A DNA stretch of 64,000 nucleotides from assembly GCF_002934605.1 (NCBI RefSeq), contig NZ_PTJC01000005.1, positions 620,001-684,000 of the forward strand, given 5' to 3'. The notes under the pieces were generated by a model. That model did no database searches, was not told where the DNA came from, and was given only the letters and a program-made list of their open reading frames with translations. This DNA comes from Neolewinella xylanilytica (GTDB taxonomy: Bacteria; Bacteroidota; Bacteroidia; Chitinophagales; Saprospiraceae). A program made the translations under genes and the position numbers. Shown in pieces: positions 25,928-35,138 of this stretch. Positions within the stretch are counted from its first letter, which is position 1; the number at the start of each line of letters is the position of its first letter.

Positions 25928-26548
25928 CTTTCGCCCCGATTGCTATCGGGGAGCGCAGGTAATAAGATCGAACCGATGGCCCGTTCCACCCGCTGGAACG
26001 GGCCATTTTTTGTTCGCCACCTACGTGCTTTACGGGCAGACCACGGCGAACTGTGCTAACTATATCCCGAAGAGTCGCACTAATGCGCCAAGACTGCCTG
26101 TAACTTGTCCAACCCCTACCCGCGAATGGATGGGGTTCGCCTCCCCTAACCGGCTACCGGGTCGTATGGATGCGCATTTCCGATTGGATGAAAGCATCAC
26201 ACCCCCGCAGCCAACACCCGATCGAGCTAGCCGAGCGGCATAGCGGAACCTACCGGAGCGAAAATTCAGCGAAAAACGTTGGATCGGGCAGTTAAGGTCC
26301 TCATCCACCGCGCGGTAGGTCCGTCAGATTATGCGCCTACGCTATTCCGGAAGGGGACGTCCATTTCTTATCCCGGTCACCGAATTTAACGTGTGAGGGT
26401 ACTAGTTGGTCCAGGTAGGAGCGTTGTAACGCATACTTGGATAATGTATGGCAATCACTCAGCCTCTTAAAAGGAAGATTATTTGGCTTTTAAGGGACTG
26501 CCCGTATTTCTCAACACCTTTACCTAACTACTTACATCGCTATTGCTT
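25928..26548. other. 621-bp intergenic region, mostly unexplained
   Basis: After the recQ terminator there are about 530 bp without a credible gene: the short open frames have no start signals and are poor in typical codons. An AT-rich inverted repeat CTTAAAAG/CTTTTAAG sits at 26465-26494, near where a promoter for the next gene would be expected. Nothing else was recognised; it may be a decayed gene or a long regulatory leader. Confidence 0.4.
25976..26014 (+). terminator. Terminator of recQ
   Basis: ATGGCCCGTTCCA (25976-25988) pairs with TGGAACGGGCCAT (25994-26006) around CCCGC, followed by TTTTTTGTT. A further small stem CCCCGAT/ATCGGGG lies at 25934-25951. Confidence 0.9.
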
Positions 26549-29515
26549 ATGGCTAACCTTTACCCAAAAAAGATCTTTTCCTGCTCGCTACATTTGATCC
26601 TGGCCCTATTCAGCATAATAGGCTTTGGAACATTGCACGCTCAGCTACAGGGCTCGTACACCATTGGTGGCAGCAGTCCGGACTATAGTTCCATCAACGC
26701 TGCGGTTGCCGACCTCAAGGCCGAGGGCGTATCCGGGCCGGTGACCTTTCATCTCCGATCCGGAAATTATTTCGAGCAGGTGAAACTTACCGCGATCAAC
26801 GGTGCTTCCCCGGTCAATACAATCACCTTCCGAGCGGAAAGCGGTCACGCCGATGATGTAACGATCAGATATTCGGGGCGCAGCCTTTTGAATAATTATG
26901 TCCTTCAGCTTAACGGGGCGGAACACGTACGCATAGAAGCGCTTACCGTGCTGGCGACCGGGGGCGCCTACGCCAGGGCATTGACCGTATTCGGTGATGT
27001 TAGTGATCTGGTCATAAGCGGTACCAAGGTGATAGCCCCTACAACGACCCTGTTGACTACCGACCAAGTTGCCGTGTACATGGATTTAGATACGGCCAGC
27101 GATATCCGTATCCGCAACAATGTAATTACCGGCGGCAGTACGGGCATCTACTTCACGGGAACCGCGCGTGCCAAGGCCACCGGCACGGAGGTTACCGACA
27201 ATGTATTGCAGGATTTCTCCTATTTCGGGGTCTTTCTTCAGTATCTGAATGGCGGCGTGTTGACCGGTAACCGGATTATCGGCAAACAGCGTGGGTATAG
27301 CCGTTACGGGCTGTACGCTAACGACTGTGACGGCACGCTATCAACCCCGGTCCTCGTGGCTAACAACATTGTCTCCCTGCCAGACGACGGTCTCCATGCG
27401 GTGTACCTGGTCAATTCTGAAAACCTGAATTTTTACTACAACAGCTTGTTTCAGACTAACACCGGTACACCCTTTACTACGGTGAGCATCGGGAACCTGA
27501 CGGTGCGGAATAACATTTTAAGAGCGGGTGCGGGTAGCGCAGTAAGCGTGCTTTACGCCACCTCCGTGGACATGCAATACAATAACCTGTTTTCCACCGG
27601 CCCTTATCTGGTCCAGTGGGAAAAGAAGAACGTGCCGAATCTGGAAGCATGGTACAGCGCGGTGGGGCAGGGTCTTTATTCCCTAAGTGAGGATCCACAG
27701 TTCGTATCCCCTACGGATTTGCATGCGAATAATCCGGCCCTGGCGCGCGCCGGTCTAACCGTTGCCGAAGTCAATACGGATATCGATGGAGAGGACAGGA
27801 GCGATCCTCCCAGCATCGGCGCCGATCAATTCAGTGTCCCGGACGATGATGTGGACGCCGACGGTATAGGTAGCGATCAGGACAATTGTCCCACAACCTA
27901 CAATCCGGACCAATCGGACAGTGACGGTGACGGCGTGGGCGATGCCTGCGACTCATCGGAAGCCAACACGATGACCAGTTTTTGGCTGGAAGCGGAATGC
28001 GCTACGGTAGGTAGCAACTGGGAAATCATTCCCGACGATAAAGCCTCCAATCAGGCGTACGTCTCCGCTCCTGGCCGACGTTCCACTACCATTCCGCCGG
28101 CCGATCTGCCCGAAAACCGCCTCCGTTTCACCCTGGAGCGGGTAGCTGCCGGTGGCTTCTTTTTGCAGCTACGGGCCTTTACTCCCGACCGCGAATCTGA
28201 CTCCTTCTGGGTGCGGGCCAACGAGGGAAGCTGGATTCGGTGGAACAATATCGACTGCACCGACAAGTTCACCTGGGATATTCTTCCCGATACGCTGGAA
28301 CTCGCCGCCGGTAGCAATACGATTGATATTGCCTTCCGCGAGGGTAGTGCCCTGCTGGATAAGGTATTCCTCTCCCAGCAATCCAGTCCACCCACCGGCT
28401 TCGGCGAGTTGGCCGCCAACTGTTCGCAACTCAACAACCAGCCGCCCGCGGCCATTGCTTCCGCCTCGGTCACCCAGGGGGTAGCTCCCCTAACGGTTCA
28501 ACTGGACGGCAGTACGAGCTACGATATCGACGGACAAATCGTGCAATACGATTGGACCTGGTCCGGCGGGAGCGCCAGTGGTGCCACGCCGACGATAAGC
28601 CTGAGCGCCGGCATCTACGATGTCGAATTGACGGTAACCGACGACACGGGCAAGACCGGCACCGCAACCATCACCGTACAGGTTGCTTCGCCCGACAACC
28701 CACCGAGCGCCGCGTTCTTCTCGTTTGAAGCGGAGTGTACGATCCGCGATACCGAATGGCGATTAAGCGAAGATCCTGCAGCGAGCGGTAACCAGTTCGT
28801 CAGTTATACCGGCTGTCGTTGTGAAGGGCAGCCATCAATGCAGCACCCAGACCAGTACCTCAACTATAGCTTCGTAACCGCCGAGGAGCATTCCTATCAC
28901 CTCTTTTTCCGGCTCGATGCCCCCGATGTCGGCCGGAATTCCTTCTGGGTCAGAATGGACGGTGGCGAATGGATCAAAATGTGGCGGGAAGAAAGCGGGG
29001 CAGCATTGTTGACCGCGGGCTTCGAATGGCGTCGTTTAAACGATGACTCCCGGCCGGTTACCTTCCTGCTCGCGCCGGGCGAACACACCATTACGGTAGC
29101 ATCCCGCGAGCCGGGTACGAAATTGGACAAACTCATCCTCTCTCCGTCTGATGTTCTTCCCTCGGGCACCGGGGAACCCGCCCAGAATTGCGCGCCGTAC
29201 CAAGCTAATCTGGTAAAGGGGGACGCCAAGGAACTCGTTCTGGCTTACGAAACGGCGCAGGTTACCGAGGCTGGCCTTACCGTTTACCCTAACCCCGTCA
29301 CGGAACGTATTTCCCTCGAGCTCACCGACGATTATACGGGAGATGTTGGCGTTACCCTTTTGGACGGACTAGGACGCCGGGTTCGCGACTTTCGCTACGA
29401 GAAAGCAGATCGAATCTTCCGGACCGACCTGTCCGTCGCGGACCTGTCACCTGGTATCTACTATCTACAATTGCAGGGCAAGTGCAAGATGATCGAGCGC
29501 TTCGTGAAGCAATAA
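26549..29515 (+). CDS. Secreted multidomain beta-helix/PKD protein with T9SS signal
   Basis: A 988-residue exported protein from the ATG at 26549. Signal peptide about 1-31 (ending HAQ). Residues 32-400 form a right-handed parallel beta-helix (SSINAAVADLKAEGVSGPVT; many NNI and GN turns). At 430-470 there is a calcium-binding thrombospondin type 3 repeat (DADGIGSDQDNCPTTYNPDQ; DSDGDGVGDACD). Two similar modules starting FWLEAEC (about 476) and FSFEAEC (about 723) flank a PKD domain (630-715). The last ~80 residues (TVYPNPVTERISLEL, then SPGIYYLQL) are a type A T9SS sorting domain. It is probably surface-attached or released and binds carbohydrate; catalysis is unproved. Confidence 0.9.
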   Translation: MANLYPKKIFSCSLHLILALFSIIGFGTLHAQLQGSYTIGGSSPDYSSINAAVADLKAEGVSGPVTFHLRSGNYFEQVKLTAINGASPVNTITFRAESGHADDVTIRYSGRSLLNNYVLQLNGAEHVRIEALTVLATGGAYARALTVFGDVSDLVISGTKVIAPTTTLLTTDQVAVYMDLDTASDIRIRNNVITGGSTGIYFTGTARAKATGTEVTDNVLQDFSYFGVFLQYLNGGVLTGNRIIGKQRGYSRYGLYANDCDGTLSTPVLVANNIVSLPDDGLHAVYLVNSENLNFYYNSLFQTNTGTPFTTVSIGNLTVRNNILRAGAGSAVSVLYATSVDMQYNNLFSTGPYLVQWEKKNVPNLEAWYSAVGQGLYSLSEDPQFVSPTDLHANNPALARAGLTVAEVNTDIDGEDRSDPPSIGADQFSVPDDDVDADGIGSDQDNCPTTYNPDQSDSDGDGVGDACDSSEANTMTSFWLEAECATVGSNWEIIPDDKASNQAYVSAPGRRSTTIPPADLPENRLRFTLERVAAGGFFLQLRAFTPDRESDSFWVRANEGSWIRWNNIDCTDKFTWDILPDTLELAAGSNTIDIAFREGSALLDKVFLSQQSSPPTGFGELAANCSQLNNQPPAAIASASVTQGVAPLTVQLDGSTSYDIDGQIVQYDWTWSGGSASGATPTISLSAGIYDVELTVTDDTGKTGTATITVQVASPDNPPSAAFFSFEAECTIRDTEWRLSEDPAASGNQFVSYTGCRCEGQPSMQHPDQYLNYSFVTAEEHSYHLFFRLDAPDVGRNSFWVRMDGGEWIKMWREESGAALLTAGFEWRRLNDDSRPVTFLLAPGEHTITVASREPGTKLDKLILSPSDVLPSGTGEPAQNCAPYQANLVKGDAKELVLAYETAQVTEAGLTVYPNPVTERISLELTDDYTGDVGVTLLDGLGRRVRDFRYEKADRIFRTDLSVADLSPGIYYLQLQGKCKMIERFVKQ

Positions 29516-29536
29516 TGGCCGAAACCACGTGAAACC

Positions 29537-29570
29537 GGGGTCGGCACCTTTGGGTGTCGGCCCTTTTTAT
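29537..29570 (+). terminator. Terminator of the beta-helix gene
   Basis: GGGTCGGCACC and GGTGTCGGCCC pair with two G-U-type changes around TTTG and run into TTTTTATT. Confidence 0.75.
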
Positions 29571-29641
29571 TAGGGATATGTATTGCTTGAAGTAAGTAAG
29601 AGAAAACGAGGATTGCTACGTACCCCCTCCTGGGACTGCAA

Positions 29642-29760
29642 AAGCCTGTAGCCCGCCCTTCGGGCTGTAACAGTAAGCCCCACCTCCTTACCAAAGCGGA
29701 GCTTTGTACGGACGTGGGGCTTATTGTTTCGATCACCTGCGGTGATCGGGCCACAGGCTT
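29642..29760 (-). ncRNA. Three-arm structured element abutting tRNA-Ser
   Basis: The outer arms AAGCCTGT (29642-29649) and ACAGGCTT (29753-29760) close a junction with three helices: AGCCCG/CGGGCT (29650-29666), a 13-bp stem with one G-U (29671-29683 with 29714-29726) carrying an inner stem CAAAGC/GCTTTG (29692-29706), and GATCACC/GGTGATC (29731-29747). It begins three bases after the tRNA 3' end on the minus strand and ends in a short T tract (TTTTGC), so it may act as tRNA trailer or terminator. No known family was recognised. Confidence 0.55.
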
Positions 29761-29763
29761 ATG

Positions 29764-29850
29764 CGGAGGATGAGGGATTCGAACCCCCGGTACCCGTGAA
29801 GGTACACCTGATTTCGAATCAGGCACGTTCAACCACTCCGCCAATCCTCC
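29764..29850 (-). tRNA. tRNA-Ser (anticodon CGA)
   Basis: An 87-nt class II tRNA. Acceptor arms GGAGGAT and ATCCTCC, D-arm, anticodon stem CCTGA/TCAGG with loop TTCGAAA (anticodon CGA, codon UCG), a long variable arm (GTACC/GGTAC) typical of serine tRNAs, and T-arm GGGGGTTCGAATCCCTC. Discriminator G, as expected for Ser. CCA is not encoded; CAT follows. Confidence 0.95.
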
Positions 29851-29862
29851 CGAAGTGAGGCG

Positions 29863-29870
29863 CAAATTTA
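29863..29870 (-). promoter_or_regulatory. -7 element of the tRNA-Ser promoter
   Basis: On the minus strand TAAATTTG is a perfect TAnnTTTG element 13 bp before the tRNA 5' end. Confidence 0.65.
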
Positions 29871-30018
29871 CTACTTACGGGAGAAAAACCTATGGATAAA
29901 TAGACAACATTTTGTTTTAATTCGTATCTTCGGTCTGTCGCGCCATCTTTACCCTTACTCGGTTCCCATGCTTTTCTACTCCTTCGCGGCACCTCTTTGA
30001 TCCTTTAGTTTTTTATAT

Positions 30019-31146
30019 ATGTATACGGAGGAGTTTGCCGCCGTAGCGCTGAGTCGCGTGTCCGGTATAGGTCCCGTTGTGTACCGTCAGTTGCTGCGGC
30101 ATTTTGGTAGCGCGGAAGGAGCGTTGACGGCGGTGGCCCGGGAATTGTCGGTAGTTCCCGGCGTTTCCCGGGAGCTGGCGTCGCGCATCGGTGCCGCTGC
30201 TCCAAAGCGGGAAGCCGAGGCGATACTCGAATTTTCTGTAAGGCATGGGGTACACATTCTTCGGGCGGGGAGTGAGCGGTATCCGGCGACACTACGGAAT
30301 TTCGAGCGGGCCCCGGCTATCCTTTACCACCGGGGTAACACCGACCTGAGCCGCCGCCGCACCCTGGCCGTAGTAGGAACGCGGCGCGTAAGCCGGACAG
30401 CCGGTCAGCAGATAGAGCGGCTGTTGGATCCGCTGGCTGAATACGATCCCCTTATCGTCAGCGGACTGGCATACGGAATCGATACGGCAGCTCACCGCAG
30501 GGCGCTGGCACGGGGCCTCCCGACGTTGGCGGTTCTGGGAAGCGGGCTACAGTACGTGTATCCCTACGCCAACCGTAAGCTGGCCGAGGACATCTGCCGG
30601 CAGGGTGGGGGAGTACTAACCGAATACCCCCCCTGGGTAAAGCCGGAGCGGGAGCATTTTCCTGCCCGCAACCGGATTGTAGCCATGATGGGGGAGATGA
30701 CGCTTGTCGTAGAATCGGATGTAAGTGGCGGGTCCATCATCACGGCAAACATGGCGCACGAGCTGGGGCGAAAGGTAGGTGCGTGCCCGGGTCGCGGAGG
30801 AGACCGTAGCACGGCCGGTTGCAATGCCCTGATCAAACAGGGGAAGGCATTCCTGATTGACGGTCCGGAAGACATCGTCCGCCTGTTGGCCTGGAAGCCG
30901 GCGGCCGAAGGGCGGAAGCAGTTGCAGCTCTTTCTGTCGCTCCTTCCGGAAGAACGCCAGGTAGTCGATCTACTGCAGGAAGAAGCAAGCGGAAGCCGGA
31001 TTGACGAGCTGAGTACCAAGTTGCAGTGGCCACCCGCCAAATTGGCGAGTCGCTTGCTAAGCCTGGAAATGCAGGGTATCATTTCCGCATTACCCGGACA
31101 ACGGTACCGGCTATCGGCTTCCGGTTCTTTCCCGGGCCTACCATAA
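30019..31146 (+). CDS. dprA: DNA-processing protein DprA
   Basis: A 375-residue protein. An N-terminal SAM/HhH-like region (1-75: ALSRVSGIGPVVYRQLLRHF), then the Rossmann-like DprA core (about 90-295) with VVGTRRVSRTAG, SGLAYGIDTAAHRRAL and the ESDVSGGSIITANMAHELGR stretch, then a C-terminal winged helix (about 310-370). DprA loads RecA on incoming single-stranded DNA during natural transformation and is also found in organisms not known to be competent. No other competence gene is adjacent. Confidence 0.95.
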   Translation: MYTEEFAAVALSRVSGIGPVVYRQLLRHFGSAEGALTAVARELSVVPGVSRELASRIGAAAPKREAEAILEFSVRHGVHILRAGSERYPATLRNFERAPAILYHRGNTDLSRRRTLAVVGTRRVSRTAGQQIERLLDPLAEYDPLIVSGLAYGIDTAAHRRALARGLPTLAVLGSGLQYVYPYANRKLAEDICRQGGGVLTEYPPWVKPEREHFPARNRIVAMMGEMTLVVESDVSGGSIITANMAHELGRKVGACPGRGGDRSTAGCNALIKQGKAFLIDGPEDIVRLLAWKPAAEGRKQLQLFLSLLPEERQVVDLLQEEASGSRIDELSTKLQWPPAKLASRLLSLEMQGIISALPGQRYRLSASGSFPGLP

Positions 31147-31177
31147 CCTAGTCTCGGCCGCACTCGATGGGGTGGTA

Positions 31178-31185
31178 TATCTTTG
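31178..31185 (+). promoter_or_regulatory. -7 element very close to the alkaline phosphatase start
   Basis: TATCTTTG is a perfect TAnnTTTG match ending only 5 bp before the ATG at 31190, so a transcript from it would be nearly leaderless. Confidence 0.45.
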
Positions 31186-31189
31186 TAGC

Positions 31190-32422
31190 ATGATGGATCG
31201 ATATTTTCTTCTCCCCTTCCTGATTCTACTGGTGGTTACCGCCTGCGGACCCGCCCCACAGTCCACCGTCCAAGCGCCCACCGTACCGCCGCCTACACCA
31301 ACGGCAGCTCCGTCCGCACTTGCGACGCCGGCCCCCCGTCCGATCGAGGCGGAGCCGCTGGCCGAATACGTCCGGTCCGAGCGAGGACCGAAGAATATTA
31401 TCCTCATGATCGGAGACGGAATGGGTATCACGCAAATCTCGGCCGGCCTTTACAGCAACAACAACCGCCTCAATCTGGAGCGTTTCAGCGTCATCGGCCT
31501 GCACAAAAGCTACAGCGCCGACAACCTCATCACCGATTCCGCGGCGGGTGCTACAGCCTTTGCGTCGGGAGTAAAGAGCTATAATGGTGCCATAGGGGTA
31601 GACGCCGATACCCTTGCCGCTCCCACCATTCTCGAGATGGCCGAAGCCGCCGGCATGCCTACCGGCCTCGTAGCTACCTCATCCATCGTGCACGCTACTC
31701 CGGCGGCTTTCTACGCCCACGCCCGCTACCGGCAAAATTACGAGGAGATCGCCGCCGACCTCCTCAACACGGACATCGACCTGTTCATCGGCGGCGGAGC
31801 GAAATTCTTCGAGCGCAGGGAAACCGACGAGCGAAATTTAAGCGATGAACTCCGTGAGCGTGGGAACGATCTCCAGTCGTTTGTCGATACGGACATCAAA
31901 GACCTCATCGTCGACCGTGCCAAAAATATCGGGTACTACACCGCCGACGGAGAGCCCCTCCCGTACAGCCAGGGCCGCCGTTATTTGGTAGACGCCAGCG
32001 AGCTGGCAGTGGATTACCTCGATGAACGGGATACGGAAAACCAGGGCTTTTTCCTGATGGTCGAAGGCTCACAGATCGACTGGGGCGGCCATTCCAACGA
32101 TAGCGACTACATCATCTCCGAAATGATCGAGTTCGATCAGGCCATCGGTGCCATGCTAAACTTCGCCCAGCAGGACGGCGAAACCCTGGTTATCGTCACC
32201 GCCGACCACGAAACGGGAGGCTATGCCATCAACAACGGTTCTTCCATGGGACAGATCGACGGCGCTTTCACCTCGGATTACCACACGGCAGACCTGATAC
32301 CGGTCTTCGCTTTCGGCCCGGGAGCAGAGCGCTTCAGCGGGATCTACGAGAACACGGCGATCTTTGACAAAATGGTCCAGTTATACGGACTTCAACCCGC
32401 CGGTGAAAGCAACGAGCGGTAA
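31190..32422 (+). CDS. Alkaline phosphatase (PhoA-type) lipoprotein
   Basis: A 410-residue exported enzyme; I use the ATG at 31190, since the upstream frame start (GTG at 31172) lies in the promoter. The signal ends in a lipobox (LVVTACGP), followed by a Pro/Ala/Thr-rich linker of ~35 residues. The catalytic domain shows the metal-binding IILMIGDGMG, the phosphoserine region ITDSAAGATAFASG, and the zinc ligands in EGSQIDWGGHSND and TADHETGGY. It hydrolyses phosphate monoesters outside the inner membrane. It is shorter than E. coli PhoA, as many environmental forms are. No Pho box was recognised. Confidence 0.93.
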   Translation: MMDRYFLLPFLILLVVTACGPAPQSTVQAPTVPPPTPTAAPSALATPAPRPIEAEPLAEYVRSERGPKNIILMIGDGMGITQISAGLYSNNNRLNLERFSVIGLHKSYSADNLITDSAAGATAFASGVKSYNGAIGVDADTLAAPTILEMAEAAGMPTGLVATSSIVHATPAAFYAHARYRQNYEEIAADLLNTDIDLFIGGGAKFFERRETDERNLSDELRERGNDLQSFVDTDIKDLIVDRAKNIGYYTADGEPLPYSQGRRYLVDASELAVDYLDERDTENQGFFLMVEGSQIDWGGHSNDSDYIISEMIEFDQAIGAMLNFAQQDGETLVIVTADHETGGYAINNGSSMGQIDGAFTSDYHTADLIPVFAFGPGAERFSGIYENTAIFDKMVQLYGLQPAGESNER

Positions 32423-32680
32423 GTTAGGACCGCGCTCGGGTTCAAAATCATCGGGGGTTTTGACTAAACTATAACGTCCCGCGTTTAACACTTATCCCCC
32501 GTGACCGTTATGGATATTGTAATCTCGACTATAAGTAGGGGCAAACGTGTATATTTCGGCGCTTTTTGGACCTATACCCGGGTTATCTACCCTTCGGTGC
32601 CCTTCGCGGAAGCCGAATGTGCGGAGATTCCCGAATCGTAATTCCTTAAGCCCCGAGGGTACATCATTAAAATTTACCAA

Positions 32681-33733
32681 GTGCAAGTACAAATTCAGAA
32701 CACCGTAGAAGATATCCACGCGTCGCTCAAGAACTGGAAAACCATCATTTCTCAGTACCAGCAGGCTAATACCTGGCGAGCGATCGGCCAACTCTTCAGC
32801 AGTTTCGGTCCTTTTCTCGCGTTGTGGATAGCTATGTACTTCAGTGTAGGTTATTCCATTTGGTTGACCCTGCTCCTCGGCATGGTAAATGCCTTCTTTC
32901 TGGTCCGCATCTTTATCATCCAACACGACTGCGGCCATTACTCCTTCTTTCGGAAACGGAAGGTAAACGACGCGATCGGATTTGTTTGTTCCTTCTTCAG
33001 CTCGATCCCGTATACCTACTGGGCTCGGGTGCATAGCTTCCATCACGGGCATACCGGTCAGCTGGAGCATCGTGATATCGGGGATATCGACTTTCTGACG
33101 GTAGGTGAGTACCGGGAGCTCAACCGGTGGGGCCGGTTCAAGTACCGACTGTTCCGTAATCCGGTGGTGCTTTTCGTCGTGCTGCCAATGGTTTACCTCG
33201 GGGTGGTTATGCGCATGCCGCGCATCAAGTTTCCCGGCTGGTCTCCCATCCACCGCAAGCAACATATCAACAACTTACTGATCCTGGCAGCCTATGTAGG
33301 ACTGGGTTTCCTGGTAGGCTGGAAGGCGTTCCTCATCATTCAAGGGAGCATTATTTTCTTCTTCGGCATCATCGCGTTCTGGTTCTTCTACGTGCAGCAC
33401 CAGCACGATCAGACGTACATGCAGTGGTCGAAAAACTGGGATTACCTCACCGCGGCGATCAAGGGAGCGACCTTCTACAAGCTTCCCCGTATCATGCACT
33501 TCCTTACCGGTAATATCGGTTACCACCACATCCATCACCTCAGCAGCCGGATCCCGAATTATAACCTCCGCCGCTGTGCCAAGGAGAACCCCGTGCTGCA
33601 GCGCCACGTGACCAAGATCACCTTCCTGCAGAGCCTTCCGCTTATGTTCAATAAGCTGTGGGACGAGGAATCCCAGCGGATGATCTCTTTCCGGGAATTC
33701 CACCGCGGAGAGCAACGGAAAATGGCCGCATAG
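32681..33733 (+). CDS. Membrane fatty acid desaturase
   Basis: A 350-residue membrane-bound di-iron desaturase starting with GTG. Three histidine boxes are present: HDCGH (about residue 82), HSFHHGH (about 118) and HHIHH (about 282), the first and last in the arrangement typical of acyl-lipid omega-6/delta-12 desaturases (DesA group). Four or more transmembrane helices lie between them. It inserts double bonds in membrane lipid acyl chains, probably to adjust fluidity. The 258-bp region upstream contains only a weak promoter candidate (TATATTTC). It converges on the LolE-type gene with 5 bp between stops. Confidence 0.9.
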   Translation: MQVQIQNTVEDIHASLKNWKTIISQYQQANTWRAIGQLFSSFGPFLALWIAMYFSVGYSIWLTLLLGMVNAFFLVRIFIIQHDCGHYSFFRKRKVNDAIGFVCSFFSSIPYTYWARVHSFHHGHTGQLEHRDIGDIDFLTVGEYRELNRWGRFKYRLFRNPVVLFVVLPMVYLGVVMRMPRIKFPGWSPIHRKQHINNLLILAAYVGLGFLVGWKAFLIIQGSIIFFFGIIAFWFFYVQHQHDQTYMQWSKNWDYLTAAIKGATFYKLPRIMHFLTGNIGYHHIHHLSSRIPNYNLRRCAKENPVLQRHVTKITFLQSLPLMFNKLWDEESQRMISFREFHRGEQRKMAA

Positions 33734-33738
33734 GGCCG

Positions 33739-34983
33739 TTATTCCGCGGTTACCGAATGGGTGGACACCCGCTCCGCCCGCCTGGCGGGCAATATCGAGG
33801 CCAGCAGCCCGATCACCAATACCGTCAGGGTCACCACCAGGAAGTCTACCGCACGCAATGACATGGGGTAGGCTTCCGCAAGGGTGCCCGGCAGGCCGAC
33901 GATTCCATAGTGCGTCTGGATAAGGTAGATCAGGGTAGCCAGGGCGAATCCGGTTCCCAGTCCGATGGCGCTGATGAGTAGTCCGACGCGCAGGAATACG
34001 TTGCGGATCTCCGAACCGACCATTCCCAGGCTTTGCAGAATAACGATATCCTGCCGTTTCTCCAGGACGATCATCCACAGGGCACCGACCAGGTTAAAAC
34101 TGATCAGGATGACCATCAGGGTGACAATAGCGTAGGCTACGTATTTTTCGACTCGCATCAACTTCAGGATGCTATTTTCCTGCTCGAAGCGATTGCGAAC
34201 TAGGTAATCGTCTCCAAGCAGCCGCTCCAGGGCGCGGAACGTTCTCGGATTGTCGAAACCCGGGCCCAGTTTTATTTCCAGGGAAGATACCGTAGGCGCG
34301 TCCACGCCCAGCAGCTCCCGGGCCACGGATAAATCTACCAGTACCGCCTGATTTTCGAAGGCCTCCTGGCTGCGCACGATTCCCATCGGCAGCACCTCCC
34401 GAACCCGGTAGGGTAGCCGACCGCTGGCCAGGATCGAGCTACCGCCGCGGGTTCGTGGGCGGGGCACGTAAATGGACAGCGGGTTGACGCGGTTTTCCGG
34501 GTCGATCAATAGCTCTCGGGCCAGATTCTGCCCCACTATCGATCCCATCGTTTCCACCTGGGGTACCAGCAAATCGTACTGGCCGTCCTTTATCATGGTG
34601 TCGATCCCGTTGATGCGGGCGTATTCGCGGTCTACTCCCTTGAGCGGGCCGAATGCCTGGTGGCCGAGGTATTGGAAACGGGCGGTTTCTTCCAGGGTGT
34701 GGGAGATTACGCTTACGCCCTCCACCGACCGGATCTCGGTAAGGAGGCTATCGGTCGCCTCGAACGTCTTTCCCTTTGCCGCCGTGATGCGCACGTCCGG
34801 GTTGAGGTTGTTGAACATCCCCACGAAAATGTCTTCAAAGCCGTTGAAGACACTCAGCGCGATAATTAGCGACGCCGTTCCGATGGCCACCCCGAAGGCA
34901 GCTACGAAGGTGATGATGTTGATGGCATTGGTCGATTTAGGCGCGAACAGGTAGCGCCAAGCCATCCGCGCGGATAGATTCAT
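33739..34983 (-). CDS. LolC/LolE-type ABC transporter permease (FtsX family)
   Basis: A 414-residue inner-membrane protein: one helix near the N-terminus (about 20-45; INIITFVAAFGVAIGTASLI), a periplasmic MacB-like domain (about 50-270), then three helices (about 275-300, 325-350, 370-400) in an FtsX domain. The start MNLSARMAWRYLFAPKSTN is typical of lipoprotein-releasing permeases, which extract lipoproteins from the inner membrane and pass them to LolA. A LolA-like gene lies 0.9 kb away on the other strand, fitting this role. The ATPase LolD is not in the window. Confidence 0.88.
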   Translation of the reverse strand: MNLSARMAWRYLFAPKSTNAINIITFVAAFGVAIGTASLIIALSVFNGFEDIFVGMFNNLNPDVRITAAKGKTFEATDSLLTEIRSVEGVSVISHTLEETARFQYLGHQAFGPLKGVDREYARINGIDTMIKDGQYDLLVPQVETMGSIVGQNLARELLIDPENRVNPLSIYVPRPRTRGGSSILASGRLPYRVREVLPMGIVRSQEAFENQAVLVDLSVARELLGVDAPTVSSLEIKLGPGFDNPRTFRALERLLGDDYLVRNRFEQENSILKLMRVEKYVAYAIVTLMVILISFNLVGALWMIVLEKRQDIVILQSLGMVGSEIRNVFLRVGLLISAIGLGTGFALATLIYLIQTHYGIVGLPGTLAEAYPMSLRAVDFLVVTLTVLVIGLLASILPARRAERVSTHSVTAE

Positions 34984-35138
34984 CGTGCAAAGTTAGCCCT
35001 TCGGAAAGTAAGCTACCCGGAAGGCATCCGCTCGCCGGCGATATCTTATGGCCCCTGGTGTACAATAACCGAGGAAATCTACCCGACGGCCGCGCTGGAC
35101 CGTATCTGCCCGAACTGTTCCGGCTTTCATGGCCGCTT

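Noticed and set aside
25911-26243. Open frame of 110 codons after recQ
   Set aside because: Begins inside recQ, crosses its terminator, and has no domain or ribosome-binding site.
26450-26464. Second sigma-54-like promoter (TGGCAATCACTCAGC) before the beta-helix gene
   Set aside because: GG-N10-GC spacing is met but the -12 TTGC and the -24 CACG parts do not match; chance similarity is likely.
29764-29850. tRNA-Ser as an integration site for a mobile element
   Set aside because: No integrase gene and no direct repeat of the tRNA 3' end was seen within the window.
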